Positions 1 to 13,200 of a stretch of 64,000 nucleotides of DNA are shown here, in pieces. Under the pieces are notes generated by a model that was not told the origin of the DNA, ran no database searches, and saw only the letters and a list, made by a program, of their open reading frames with translations. Made by a program: the position numbers and the translations under genes. Each line of letters begins with the position of its first letter. Within the stretch, counting starts at the first letter, position 1. Origin of the DNA: Galeruca laticollis (taxonomy: Eukaryota > Arthropoda > Insecta > Coleoptera > Chrysomelidae); the NCBI GenBank assembly GCA_963921935.1, contig OY998185.1, forward strand, positions 60,713,717-60,777,716, given 5' to 3'.

Positions 1-1093
1 AGGTATAGAAATGCTAAGGATAATTAGCCATACATTGGTGAATGTATGAACAATTTAGTGTTCGTTATTCATAAAAAAAGTTAGTTAATATTTGTTTCAA
101 AATTAAGCATTTCGATACGATTTCCAGCAGGCTGTAATATGCTTTAAAATGAAATTCAACGAAAAAACCAATGGAAAAGTCAATAGTGCTATCAACGCGA
201 CAATCGATTACAATAATTTCCTGTCAACTGATTATAATCAGTCAAAATTATGATGCTATTGAAAATAATCGTGAATCGGAAGCATGTGATTGGTCGAAAA
301 ATTTAAATAAACTACCGTTTGTCTATGGGTTATGTAATGTGAGTGATATTTTGCAATTGTATATTACATTTTAAGTTAACAGCTTCTATCAAATTAAACG
401 TGATTAAACTAAATGAACTCGTGAAAAGTGTGAAATACACGTGAAATGAACTAAAATAATGATGAGGTTATGTCACTATTGATTTGTAAAATGACATGAG
501 AAATGACAATTTTTTTTATCGTTCAACAAACATCAATCCTTTTTCGATTTCGATTATAAGCAAAATCGGAATCAAGATCGAAGTGTTGAATAGCACTATT
601 GGCATACCGTTTACGTGAGTCCATAGGGTCACATCGCACATGTGAACTTGTATTTAAAAATAATTATATATCCGCGTTTAGGAACAGTCTGCCATTGAGT
701 AGTTTTACATGTTTATGCTATACCTGAGCAAAAAAATGGCATACCGCTTGCCTAAGGGCACCTCACATTAAAAAAATCTAGTAAATTTTTATTTTCTATA
801 TAAAGAACACGGAAATATTCACCAATGTATGGCTTATTATTGTTATAATATCCATTCCTCAATATACTCCAATGGTCATATTGTAAGAAATCACTTCCGA
901 AAACACGAGAGACGATGTTCAACACTTACCCCGAACCAATTCGGAACTAATAGTAACAACATATGTAAGGCGATTATTCACATTATAAAAAAAAGTTAAG
1001 ATGTGGAAGCTACATAACGTCAGCACAATGTTATAGAACCTGTAGTAATTGACTCAATAGAAGGTTTTATTTATGTTTATGACTTATACTCAC
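1..1093. other. Non-coding flank with one possible orphan exon and a short inverted repeat
   Basis: This stretch lies downstream of the last visible NRF-like exon and should be its final intron or 3' region. I searched the minus strand for the missing terminal NRF exon and did not find it. On the plus strand, about 241-340 looks like an exon: an acceptor-like ...taatcag, an open frame ending in LPFVYGLCN, and a good donor (GTGAGT) at 341. I do not recognise the peptide. An exact 18-bp inverted pair (26-43 and 817-834, core CATACATTGGTG) could mark the ends of an old MITE. Confidence 0.3.
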
Positions 1094-1236
1094 ATTATTG
1101 ACGATGTTGAAGTAAGTTGAATGCTGTTTGGATCCAATGAAATACGCTATTATCATCACATGAGTCAAATAAGCACTATATGTTAATTTTACGAATACTC
1201 TGAATATAGGCAATGACAGAAATGTATTAATCAAAC
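1094..1236 (-). CDS. NRF-like gene, coding exon 11
   Basis: Exon of 143 nt encoding the late acyltransferase-3 membrane segments (LSLPIFRVFVKLTYSAYLTH, IIAYFIGS). The acceptor ...ttttgtag lies just above 1236 and the donor GTGAGT covers 1093-1088. It enters in phase 1 from exon 10 and leaves in phase 0. The LTYSAYLTH segment matches the usual 'KLTY..YL.H' signature near the C-terminus of this family. The following exon is not in the window. Confidence 0.8.
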
Positions 1237-4200
1237 CTACAAAATAGAGGTACAAATAAAAAAAGAACTGTCTCATATTAATAAATAAATGCAGTATACG
1301 ATTGGATCTAAAAATAGTTATAAAATATCATCTTTGACAAATATCATTAATGGCTGCATTCAGGGAATAGCACCGCCTAAAACGGTCGACTGAACGTACT
1401 AAATTCGGCGTAGTTTGCTGCAGCACTTTGTGCAGATGTCAAGCATATATTTTTAACACTTTAACGCTGCAAGTTCGATGCTGTAAATAAAGCGGAGTTA
1501 AAAAAATAGAGCGAAAAATGAATTTAAATAATTTGGGTGCGGTTGATCCTATTTAGTACTATCGACTTACAATCAGCCTACCATCAAATTCCCATACAGA
1601 ACAGTGACACAATTTATACTGCGTTTAAAGTGAATGGCAAACTTTATCAATTCCGGCGGATCCCATTTGGTGTTACGAATGGCGTTTCTGAATTTCAAAG
1701 AGCTATCGACAGGATAATCGAAACTGAAAAGTTACAAGCATAGATATATAATACAAGTATAGATACAATTATTTACATTGAAAGGCGGTCAATCATTAAA
1801 AAAAGACGTAATGCGTAGCTATTTCGTAAACTTAAGAAATAAGAACCGACATCCCTTGTGGTTTGACGTGATGTGCGCAATTGCCAGATTGTACTTATCC
1901 ATAGCACTGATCGATTTGGTGAAATTATTTTGATAGGTAAAATTACTACCTACCCCTATTTATTGGTTCCACATATTTCACATGGATACATACTGTTTAA
2001 GTAATGCATATATTTCTGAACCAAATAAACTGTTAATGTAAAATAGATTTTTAAATATAGTTAATGTAATCAAATATAACATTCCTGTTAAGTACGGCAA
2101 CGTCGCGAGACAAATAAATTTTTAAATGGCCGCTTTTCATTCATAAATGATTAATAGTAAGGTCTGTCAATTTTGTAGTTGTGATGTTGCCAGAGCGGTT
2201 CTGTTGTTGCTCTAAGTGTTTTGTGTTTATTTTAAAGTATTTTTATGTAATTTGTGGCTATTTTGTTCGTTAAAACTATTAATAATGATACGAGAGTGTA
2301 TTTTATCTAAAAAACACGATAAAGTGGGTGCCGAAGTGACTTTTCATAAGTAAGTATGGTTATAGCACTGTGGTTATAGTATATGGGAAACTTTTGCTTG
2401 TATCAGAGGCGTAGATTTGCAGCAGCTTTTTGGTGATCGATAAATAAATGCGAAAATATCAACAATAGTTTTATTAAAAAACAAAGCTTTTGTAACGTTT
2501 TGTTACTTTGTCAACTTGAAAAATTATAAAATACTATTTAGAAAATACTCATATTTTACCAATTTACTATTATTTGAAACCATCATAATGTCAGCAACAT
2601 ATTAAACTCGCTATCCTATCTGGGAATTTATTTAAAATAGTTAAAAAGAAGTTAGTAATATCTGCAAATTTTGCGATTTTACAGCGTGTCTTATAATTTT
2701 TAGCTCTGACCAAGTAATAAAATATTACTAACGCTTTGTTTGTGAAAAAGAATCTGTCTTTTTAATCCTTAAAACCATTGTTGATCTATTAATATTTCTT
2801 TAAAGTTGAAAAAAATGAATGTAAGTATTCTTAATTTTTTATTTTCTCTTAGCTTCCCCACTTACATGCAAGCAAGAAATATTTGGCTGTCACTTATTGG
2901 TCTTGAAGAAACTGAAGGTTTTAAGAAAAGAACAGCACTTTGTTCATATCATTTCGATCCTGCAGATATCCTTATTAGAGTAAATGATATAAGATACCTT
3001 AAGCCTGGAGCAATGCCAAAACTTCAACATTCTTTGTTTCCATCAAGCTCATTTAGGGAAAAATTTATTAGTAAATCTATTTAATGCATAATGCCTTGTT
3101 CTACTTTTAGTTAGCTCACCCTTAAAAGCGCTGCTTAGCTACATATATATGATATGTTACTGTTCAAATTCAGACGACATTTTTGACAGTCCTAGAAAGA
3201 AACAAAATGTTGCATCTACAGGGGCTACACTAAGAAAGACCTTATTTATGGATGATAGGTAATTAATACTGGTTTCCTAAAAAACATGTTCAACTTCTAA
3301 CAAGAAAGAATATTTATTGACATATAAGTTATCCCAGGATCACGTTGAATTATTTTTTGAAGCTATTCGTAGCATGGGTGGCTATAATAACAACCCGAGA
3401 GCCAGACAATTTGAGACTGCCTTCAAAAGACTGTTAGTCTACAGTGAGATATCGCAGCCAAAAACAGGTAACACTGTAGACTTGCAAAAAATTTCAATCC
3501 TAGCTTATGGTAGACTTAAAAATCCAAGTGATATGGTAATTAATATCTGTAAGGCTGGAGAAAAATATTTCAGATTTTTTCATAAAACTCATGACATATT
3601 TAATAAAAATATTAATGGTTTGTTAAATTTATCAGTTTCTAAAACCATTAGCATTTTACCATCAAATGTATTCGATTTTTTTGGTGAACATCTCTATGAT
3701 GGTGATATTTTAGACAACCATGTTATGGAATTAATAAAATTAATTCTCAAAAGTTATTTTCAGCATTAGAATTCATCATGGAGCCACCAAAAAAATAGAT
3801 TCACTGAGAAAAAAGTGATCAGGAAGTATTAATACAAAGCTAATTTTATTTAGAAATGAATAATGTAAATATATTTTTTGTTAAAACTGAAAAAACGAGT
3901 ATTTATTTTACCCTTAAAATAATTCCAAGTTTTTTGGTTTTATCAAGTCCAAAAGTTTCTATCACTGAAAGGTACCAAACTTACATTTTGTTTGTTTTTA
4001 TGAACAAGTAATATAATTTTATATTTTTTATAAACTGAAAATAAAGAAGTATTCTTCTACTCTTAAAATTTTAGATTTTCATATTATTCAGGCCAAAGGT
4101 ACCTAAATCATATAAGTTAAGTAAATACGTTTTATCAACACTGAAAGGTACTCTAAATGTTATATATTTTTTCGAACATTGAAATTTCAAGTTAAAATGT

Positions 4201-7200
4201 TACAAAGTTATAAAATTACATGTTGAACTAAATTTTAAGCCATAGTTTAAATTTAATTTAAATTAATATTTTTGTTTGTTTTTATTTCCTTTGTATAAAT
4301 AATTAGTTTTGAATTATTATCTATTTTATTGCTACTTGTTTTTTACTCACGAATTAATAACATATACGTGTCTAATTTATTGGGATACGCCACTGATTGT
4401 GTTAGGAGCGCACGTAAATCTCCTTCTCTAGGCTTTTGTGCAGCGTTGCCATACGAGTTCCAACATTAGAGTCTCTCTTTATTTAATCCACATGCAAAAT
4501 ATTTTGTTTCTTTCTAAATGTTCAGGTCAAAACAAATATCAATTTATGAATGAAATGCTTTATCTACTGTGTATTATATATCTATGGTTACAAGGCACTT
4601 ATTCCTATCTTGATGACGTAACCATTTATGGAATCGATCAAGCATATCATGATCGAAATTTAGAACATTTTCTTCAGGCTGCAAAGCAATGTAAACTAAC
4701 CTTAAATACTAAAAAAAAGCAAATTCTCAATAACGCGCATCAAACTACTGGGATATGTTATTGAAAACAACACTATTCGACCTGATCCGTCTCGACTAGA
4801 AACTCTTCTGCATTATCCTCTCCCTACTAATCTTAATGCCATGAAACGAGTACTTGGGATGTTTGCGCATTATTTGAAATGGGTGACTCGATTTTCAGAA
4901 CGAATTCCACCGTTAGCTCAATGCATGACGTTTCCATTAAATGACAAAGCTAAAGAGGCATTTGAAGATCTTAAAACATCGATTGCAGATACGGCTGTCA
5001 AATGGCATTTTTGTCCCGAATGTTATCTACGTCGGAAAGAAATTACTCTGCCATCGAGAAGGAAGCTTACGCAATAATTGAATCACTAAGGAAATGGCGA
5101 CATTTCTTACTGAATAGACAATTTAAGTTGATTACTGATCAACAATCAGTTTCGTTTACGTTCAATTCTAAACCAAGTAACAAAATCAAAAACGAGAAAA
5201 GTTTGCGATGGAGATTAGAATTATCATTAATAAAGTTTCTGACGGCGACTTGATATCCGCAATCATAATCTTAGCTTCAGATGACAGTTTTGCTGATGTC
5301 AGTGCAGCCACTTAAACAGATTTAAAATCGAAACATCCTGTAGAGAAACTTAATAGTACGTTCCCTACTCTGATTTCGGAACATATTCCTTTTTTTATAA
5401 CAGAAGAATTTGTGAGTAGCGCAATAAACTCTTTTAAAACAAGTTCTGCTGGTGGTTTAGACTCTTTAAGATCTTCACATCTACAAGATTTAATAAGTTA
5501 CAGTGCTGGCCCTTTAGGAAAAAATCTCTTATCATATTTGTGCAAATTATGTAATTTTATTTTAAATGACACAGTAAACATCAATATTCGTCCTGTTTTA
5601 TTCGGCGCGTCACTATTAGCTTTAACTAAAAAAGCAGGAGGTATCAGACCAATTGCTATTGGTACAGTTTATCGTCGTTTAGTAGCGAAAATAATTTGTT
5701 CAAACATCAGAGACAAATTAGGATATTTACTTCGTCCATTACAATTTGGTTTCGGGTCGAAAGGTGGTTGTGAAGCAGTTGCACATGCAGCAAGACGTTA
5801 CGTCTCTAATCATCCAGACGTTAATAATAAGTTTTTCTGAAAATTGATTTTAAAAATGCTTTCAATCACGATCATTTATTAAAACTTGTAGCAGATATTC
5901 TACCTGAAATTTTTCCTTTCATCAATCAATGTTATCGATTCCCTTCATATCTTTTATTTGGCGAAAACATCATTTATTCGGAACAAGGGGACCCTTTGGC
6001 ACCTCTCCTTTTTTGCATATCGATACACAAACTTATTAGCAACATTGACACAGAATTCAATGCTTGGTACCTTGATAATGGTTCTTTAGGTGGTAATACT
6101 AATTCCGTGTTCAAGTCTCTTGTCAATATAATAAACAATTCTAAGGATATTGGTCTTGAACTCAATTTCAGCAAATGCGAGTTATTTTTCTTAGAATCAC
6201 CAAATAATCTAACCATTGATAAATTTAATTCTGTAGCACCAGGCATAACAATTACCAACAGACAAAATTGATTTCTATTAGGTGCTCCTTTATTAAACGA
6301 ATCATTTCTATCAGCTTTCAATGAAAAAATAACCTTTTTCAAAAAAATGTCATCTCGTTTATCCTGGTTACCGACACATATTGCTTATTACCTTCTCAAG
6401 AATTGCCTATTAATTCCAAAATTAACATATATCTTAAGATGTAGTCCGACCTGGTTACATAATAATATCCTAATCAATTTTGACAATGCCATTCGTCATT
6501 CATTAGAGTCATTAATTAACATTAAATTAGAGGACCTTTCTTGGGAACAAGCTTCACTACCTGTTTCATATGGTGGTTTAGGAATTCGCTCAATCGTTTC
6601 AGTAGCTCTTCCTTCTTTTTTGTCATCATTAAATAGTTCAAAAAATTTCATTAATTACATTCTGCCTATATTTTTCCACACACAAGACCCTTTATTAATG
6701 GAGGCAGAAAATATTTGGTCATTAAAGTCTAACAAAGTTGTACCCAATGATTATAAATCCTTTCAAAAATCCTGGGATATTCCTTTATTGAACATTGAAA
6801 AAGAAAATCTGCTTCAGAAAGCTATCAATTTACCAGACAAGGCTCGTTTGAATGCAGCATTTTCAAAGGAATCAGGAGCATGGTTGAACGCTTTACCGTC
6901 GGCTCCATTAGGTACGCTTTTAGATGACGAAAGTTTCCGTATTTCTATTGGTCTGCGTTTAGGTTGTCAAATTTGTGTAAAATATCGCTGTCGTTGCGGA
7001 GCTGATGTTGATGAATATGGTAGACACGGCCAAGCTGCAAATTAAGTGCCGGCCGTTTTTCACGTCATTTTGTAGTAAATGACCTAATCAAACGAGGCAT
7101 GGCATCTGCAAAGATTCCCTGTTCGTTGGAACCGCTAGGTACTTGCCGCGACGACGGTAAACGTCCAGATGGTATGACCATCATTCCATGGCAACGCGGC

Positions 7201-10200
7201 AGGTCAGTTATATGGGATTTCACTTGCACTGACACTTGGGCTCCGTCCCATGTCCGATCCACATCTACTTCCGCAGGCGCTGCAGCTTTACAAGGCGAAA
7301 CTTTTAAAATCAATAAATACAAAAATTTGGAGAACATTTACATTTTTATTCCTGTAGCAATTGAAACCTCTGGTGTTTTCGGTCATGAAGCTTTAAAATT
7401 CATTAAAGAAATCGGTAAAAAAATATCAATAGAAACCAATGATTCGAGAGCAACTTTGTTCTTTATACAACAAATAAGTATTGCAATTCAAAGAGGAAAC
7501 GCTTCATCTTTTCTCGGTACGTTTCCCCGTTCTAAGCCTCTAGAAGAACTTTTTATGAAACCTAATCATAAGAAACATAATTCTTCTACAACTTTCAAAC
7601 TTTCTCACATTACAGACCCTAAAACATGTGATCTTTCCTTTTTCCGACATTCTTATTTAACATCTTCATTCTCTTCTTCAGAATGTGTGCCTTCTGATAA
7701 TACATGCGTTGACAATTTAATAAATTATGCCCCCAACAAGCTTTTGTGCCTCAGTGTACTAAAAAATACAGATAACCACCAGCCAGATGATGTCCCATTC
7801 ATAGGAATACTGAAGAAGATGACTATGCTAGAGAATGATGCGATTCCTATACGCAATAGATTATCTCTAACCAAAACAGTTTTCAAATCCGTAATATCTA
7901 CATCCAATTCAGTAGCAAACATAATCAATTCAAATTCCTTATCACGCCGATCAAGTGAGAAAGACAATAATAGAATCCGAGATTATTCGTACAATGATAG
8001 TAGTTGCGAAAGAGCTTTTAACAATATTTCCACATTCAGATCCATAAAGGGTATTCCCCAAGATTCTTTGGGTCTCAAAGGTCTCAAAAATATTGGTAAC
8101 ACATGTTTCATGAATAGTATTATCCAATGCCTATCAAACACAAGGTGGCTATTAGAATATCTAAAGAAAGACGCATACATAAGAGATATTAACATAAACA
8201 TATCTAGCATGAAAGGAACACTTGCTGAAGTTATTCAAGAACTTTGGTCTGAAGACGGTTCAGAGAGAGTGGTTAATACAGTATCATTGAAAAGTAAGAT
8301 TCAGCGATTTACTTCAAGGTTCATGGGATACACTCAACATGATGCACATGAGTTTCTTCGTTACCTATTAGCAGGACTTCACGAACATGTCAACAAGGTA
8401 TATGAAAAACCAAAACCCAAATTAACTGAAATTGATGACAAATTTAGTGATATCGAGAAAGCACAAGAATTTTGGTTAAGATATGTGAGAATGGACAACT
8501 CCAAGATTATGGATAACTTTGTCGGTCAATTAAAATCAACAATCAAGTGCACACACTGTGGTCACTGTTCAGTTACCTACGATACTTTTTGGGATTTATC
8601 CCTTCCGATACCACAAGGGACAGATCAATTACGACTTTCACAATGTTTAGATTCGTTTACAAGAGAAGAAACACTCGACGGTGATGAGAAACCAGCTTGT
8701 TCGAAATGTAAGGAACGAAGACGATGCATTAAATCATTCTCAATTCATAAATTTCCGAAAATACTGGTTATTCACCTGAAGCGCTTTTCGCAAACAGAAA
8801 GTTTTAGTGTAAAACTTAATGATTCAATAGATTTTCCAATAGAAGGGCTTGATATGAACCATTACGCGGCTGATAATGTGACACCTTGTATGTACAACCT
8901 CTACGCTATATCAAATCACTGTGGAACCACTTATAATGGTCACTACACAGCATTTTGCCGACATCCCTACACGGGACAGTGGCACGAATATAACGATTCA
9001 AGAGTGCTATTAATATCGTGGAAATCTTTAGTCAGTGGAGAAGCATATGTTCTCTTTTATGAACAAGATGACACAAAATCCCACCTTTAAGTTTAATATT
9101 TTTTTTTAGTTTTTGAATTGAGTATTTTCATTGTGAATCAATGTCTTATTTGTTTTTTTTTTCTGCAAAATTTATTTATATTTACATTGTATCCGTTTAA
9201 ATATAAATAAAATACTATAATTATTAATTATCCGAATATAAGTATGACATAATATATAGACCTGGCCAACTTAATTCTGTGGCAGACGCATTCACTAGAA
9301 TTCACTGAAATTTAGCAACTAACGGACAAACATTAGAACAATTACATACTACTCTCTGTCATCCTAGAGTTACTCGTTTATATCATTATGTTAGAAGGAA
9401 AAATTTGGCATTTTCAATAGATGAAATAAGAAGAATAACAAATATGTGTCCGATATGCTGCGAATTGAAACCACGGTTCGTCAAGTTATCAGGAAAATTG
9501 ATAAAAGCGACAGCATCGTTTGAGAGGCTTAATATCGATTTTAAGGGACCTCTACCTTCCACATCACAGAATCGATATTTATTAGTGATCATTGACATAT
9601 ATTCACGATTTCCTTTTGCTTTCCCATATTTTGATGTGTCAGCAACGACGGTAATACAAAATTTACATAATCTTTTTACTGTATTCGGAATACCATCCTA
9701 CATCCAATTCTGATAGAGGCTCCTCTTTTATATCTGATGAAGTTAAAATATACTTAGATAAGTTTAACGTGGTGACCAGTCACATTGCACCTTATAATCC
9801 TCAAGGAAATGGCCAAGTAGAAAGATATAATGGTACAATCTGGAAGACTATTATGTTGGCACTCAAGTCCCGTATGCTAAAGACCTCTCAAGATGCCCTT
9901 CATTGTGTCCGGTCACTTCTTTGTACAACCACTAATGAAACTCCACATGAACGCATGTTTCAACATCCCCGGAGGTCACCGAATGGCGAGCCGATCCCAT
10001 CGTGATTGTTGACTCCCGTCGTCAAATGAGGTAATCTAAATACGAACCACTCGTCGACGAAGTAGATCTATTAGAAGCAGACTGTAATTATTCCCTTGTC
10101 CGTCTTCAGAATGGCCGAAAACTGACAGTATCTCTGAAACACTTGTGGTGAAGGAAAAGAAGTACTAACAGTTACGAATAACGATCAAACTGAAGTAGAT

Positions 10201-13200
10201 TCTTAAACACAAGGTGGCACCAATTACCCAGAATCTACTACCAATTAGGTATATAATACAGTCTCTGAATACTTTCGACTCTTCTGAAATACCGCAACAA
10301 CCTACAAATTTTAAAACGACTAGCACTGAAGCCCCGGTAATTGAGCTGAGAAAATCTAATAGAGAACGACGTATTCCAAGTCATTTACAAGATTTCGTCA
10401 ATAATACTGAGGGTGGGAAAATGTAGTATATTTGATAAGTTGGTCATTTACAGTTTAGCGTTTTTAACGGTTCTTGTGAACACATATTTAGTTTTAAAAT
10501 TTGTCGTGAATGTTTCTTTACTTGACATAATAATTTTTTCTACGTCCTATCTTTAAAGTACCTTGTATATCATCAGTTTGCAGCGCTTAAAGTGGTTGAT
10601 TATGGTTAGAGTGAAAAAAAGTAAAAAAGCGTTAAAAAAAGTGCCATAACGTCAACTTTATTTCACGCTTCCCATCAGCTAACACAATGAATCTTGGCTG
10701 GGCATCGAGGATGGACTTTCATGAAACTTGGAATACGTATAATTGTAATTTACCGAATGAGCTTAATTAAAATATCCCATATTTCTATTTGAATTTTATT
10801 TTTTTGTATAGGGCTGTAGAAAAAATAATGTATGCAACATATGCATAAAGTGTCTTTTTTTCACTCATGAAATTGCCGGTTAACTTTTTCCATTCGTGAA
10901 AAAAAGTACCACTTTATGCACTTGTTGTATAAATTACTATTCTACATTGTTATTAATTATCTTGAATGATGTCGAATAAAGTTCATGTATTGAGAATTTA
11001 GTTATTTCTGTTCAGAACATGGCAACATTGTGTGTTCTACATAATTCTGATTCCGACCACGATTTCTTCTAGGTACTACCGCAGCAGCTTCTATGGGTGT
11101 ACAAATGAATGATCTAGTTGCCCCAGTGTCGACAATAAATTTGCAATCGTGATTTTCTAGTTGTCCCCTAAGAGTTAAATTTCGGTCATTTTTAAACAAA
11201 GAATATGTGCGAACCGTGGGCTTTGAATGGTTTTAGTCGACGACCGCTCCGAATAGTCGACTTTTAGTAGTAGTAGGTGTTATTGATCGACTTTGGTATG
11301 TGGATGATCTTCTAGGGTTGTTTCTAGTGGGGCTATGAATTCTGTTTCTAACTGGGCTCTGCGTGGATGTAAGTTGTCTTGATGTTGTCTGGATATCCGA
11401 GTTCCTATCTTGGTTTCGAGATCTTGATGGTACTCTACATGTTCTCAGCAAATGTCCAATTCTTCCGCACTTAAAACATTTCCGGGATTCTTGAATTGAT
11501 ATACGACTTTGTAGCGTGTTTTTCAGTAGGTTTTCGATTCTAGCCATAAGTTCGATTAAATTCTCCTCCTCGAAGTGTATTGCTCGTAATTTTGGATATC
11601 TGGTTTTGGAAATGGTTTTAGCAGCTTCGAATTCTTGAGCCAAAGTTAATACTTCTTGTAGTGTCAGATGGTGGCGTAACCGAAAGGCTTGTTGCTTTGC
11701 TGCATCTCTTAAACCATCAATGAATGCTTGAATGCCAAATTGTTCTAAAAATTCTTTATGTGCCTGTGGATAGGCTAAACTCAACTTTTCTTTGTTTAAT
11801 ATGTTACATGAAATAATGAAAATGCTGATTGAATAGATGAGGCTTTTACTTGATGAAGATCCATACTGAACGATGAAATAAAACAATATAGTTTGTTTAA
11901 ATCTTCATATATTTGAACTAATGTTCAATTTAAACTTGTTGACGCGTTTCACTAACACAGTAGCTTTGTCAAAACGAATGAAGGTAAAATATAAAAATGT
12001 CTTAATATATACAGTACTAAATCTATTTACTAAGGTTAACAATGGTATTAAAATATATTACCTGGAAATTCATTCACTACAAACATTCCTAAGCTATCTT
12101 CTAGGTAAAGAGGTTCAATAAAGGAGACTGATTGATATCTATTTGGTCGTTAAGGAGATTACCTGAATATTTATTTTTGTTAATCTCTAGGGCTTCTAAT
12201 AAACTTTCTAGACCTTACAATTTCAAATATAAATAATAAACATGATTTTTCTATATTTCATAAACCATCACATACAGATATTACAATTCATAATAGTTCG
12301 GTCCACCCATTCAGTCATAAACTAGCAGCTTTCAATAGTATGATACACAGACTCTTAACAGATCCATTAAATATTAATAATTATACCAAAGAATTAAATA
12401 TAAAACAAATAGCAGTTAATAATAATTACGATCCAAATTTAATTGACAATATCATAAATAAAAAGATAAAAAAACAGACTTTAGAACAAGTATTCCCTTC
12501 AGATAAAAATAATAGACAATTTAAAAGCTTAACATACTTTGGAACACCATCCTTAAAAATTAAATCATTTTTAGAAACTTTAGACATGAATATTTCCTTT
12601 AAAACTGATCACAATTTATCCAAATTCATTAAAAATAATAAATCTAAATCTTCAAAATTAAACAAATCAGGAGTTTATAAATTAAAATGTGGTAATGACA
12701 ATTGTGATAAAATTTATATCGGTAGAACTTTTAGAAATTTTAAAACTAGAATTTCGGAACACAAACGTAGCTATGACAACAAAAAATTAGACTTTAACTA
12801 TTCAAATCATTTATTAGAAAACCAACACATTTTCGACCCAAATTTTGAAATTCTCCATGTAGTCGGTAAATCCTTTAGTTTAAATTTATTAGAAGCCCTA
12901 GAGATGAACAAAAATAAATATTCAGGTAATCTCCTTAACGACCAAATAGATATCAATCAGTCTCCTTTATTGAACCTCTTTACCTAGAAGATAGCTTAGG
13001 AATGTTTGTAGTGAATGAATTTCCAGGTAATATCTTTTAATACCATTGTTAACCTTAGTAAATAGATTTAGCACTGTATATATTAAGACATTTTTATATT
13101 TTACCTTCATTCGTTTTGACAAAGCTACTGTGTTAGTGAAACGCGTCAACAAGTTTAAATTGAACATTAGTTCAAATATATGAAGATTTAAACAAACTAT

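Larger units (their letters stand above)
1731..4594 (+). mobile_element. P-A: deleted THAP/P-type DNA transposon with 8-bp TSD
   Basis: The element itself is 1739-4586 (2848 bp). Flanking copies of GTTACAAG (1731-1738 and 4587-4594) are an exact 8-bp target site duplication, the P-superfamily size. The ends are inverted: CATAGATATATAATACA at the left and its complement at the right. Inside are a THAP zinc-finger region (2287-3075) and a C-terminal transposase piece (3317-3769), with the catalytic middle missing. About 600 bp of the right half (3840-4440) is AT-rich and has no recognisable coding content. Confidence 0.85.
5233..9243 (+). mobile_element. Retrotransposed RT - restriction-like endonuclease - ubiquitin protease unit inserted in Gypsy-A
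   Basis: Insertion 5237-9239, flanked by AAGT at 5233-5236 and 9240-9243. Removing it restores the gypsy reading frame, so both halves of the insert arrived together or the second landed inside the first. Contents in order: a 5'-truncated non-LTR reverse transcriptase (5237-7045, several breaks), a zinc-knuckle/endonuclease C-terminus (about 6970-7550), a USP deubiquitinase (about 7555-9090), a 3'UTR with AATAAA at 9206-9211, and an end 28 nt beyond that signal. No poly(A) tail is left. The 3' end therefore looks like an mRNA end, and the 5' truncation is typical of LINE-mediated insertion. Confidence 0.75.
1545..10422 (+). mobile_element. Gypsy-A: Ty3/gypsy retrotransposon fragment, split by two later insertions
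   Basis: Three collinear pieces of one gypsy pol survive: 1545-1738 (start of RT), 4587-5236 (rest of RT and RNase H) and 9240-10422 (integrase to end). Reading across each insertion restores the pol frame: ...ETEKLQ to GTYSYLDD at the first, and ...LELSLIK to YDIIYRPGQ at the second. Gag, protease and the 5' LTR are absent, so this is a 5'-truncated or rearranged copy. Frameshifts (about 4735 and 9705) and stops (9308, 10018) show it is dead. Its end carries a purine-rich tract just before TGTAGTATATTTG (about 10422), the expected position of a 3' LTR. Confidence 0.85.

Noticed and set aside
1..60. Terminal NRF exon at the left edge
   Set aside because: No family C-terminal motif or phase-0 acceptor could be found on the minus strand below 1094.
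7099..7337. Minus-strand open frames overlapping the endonuclease and USP region
   Set aside because: Shadows of the plus-strand coding frame; no motifs.
11921..13167. Two 66-codon frames with nearly identical peptides on opposite strands
   Set aside because: Both lie antisense within the inverted arms of the Penelope-like dimer; the real coding strand is the GIY-YIG frame.
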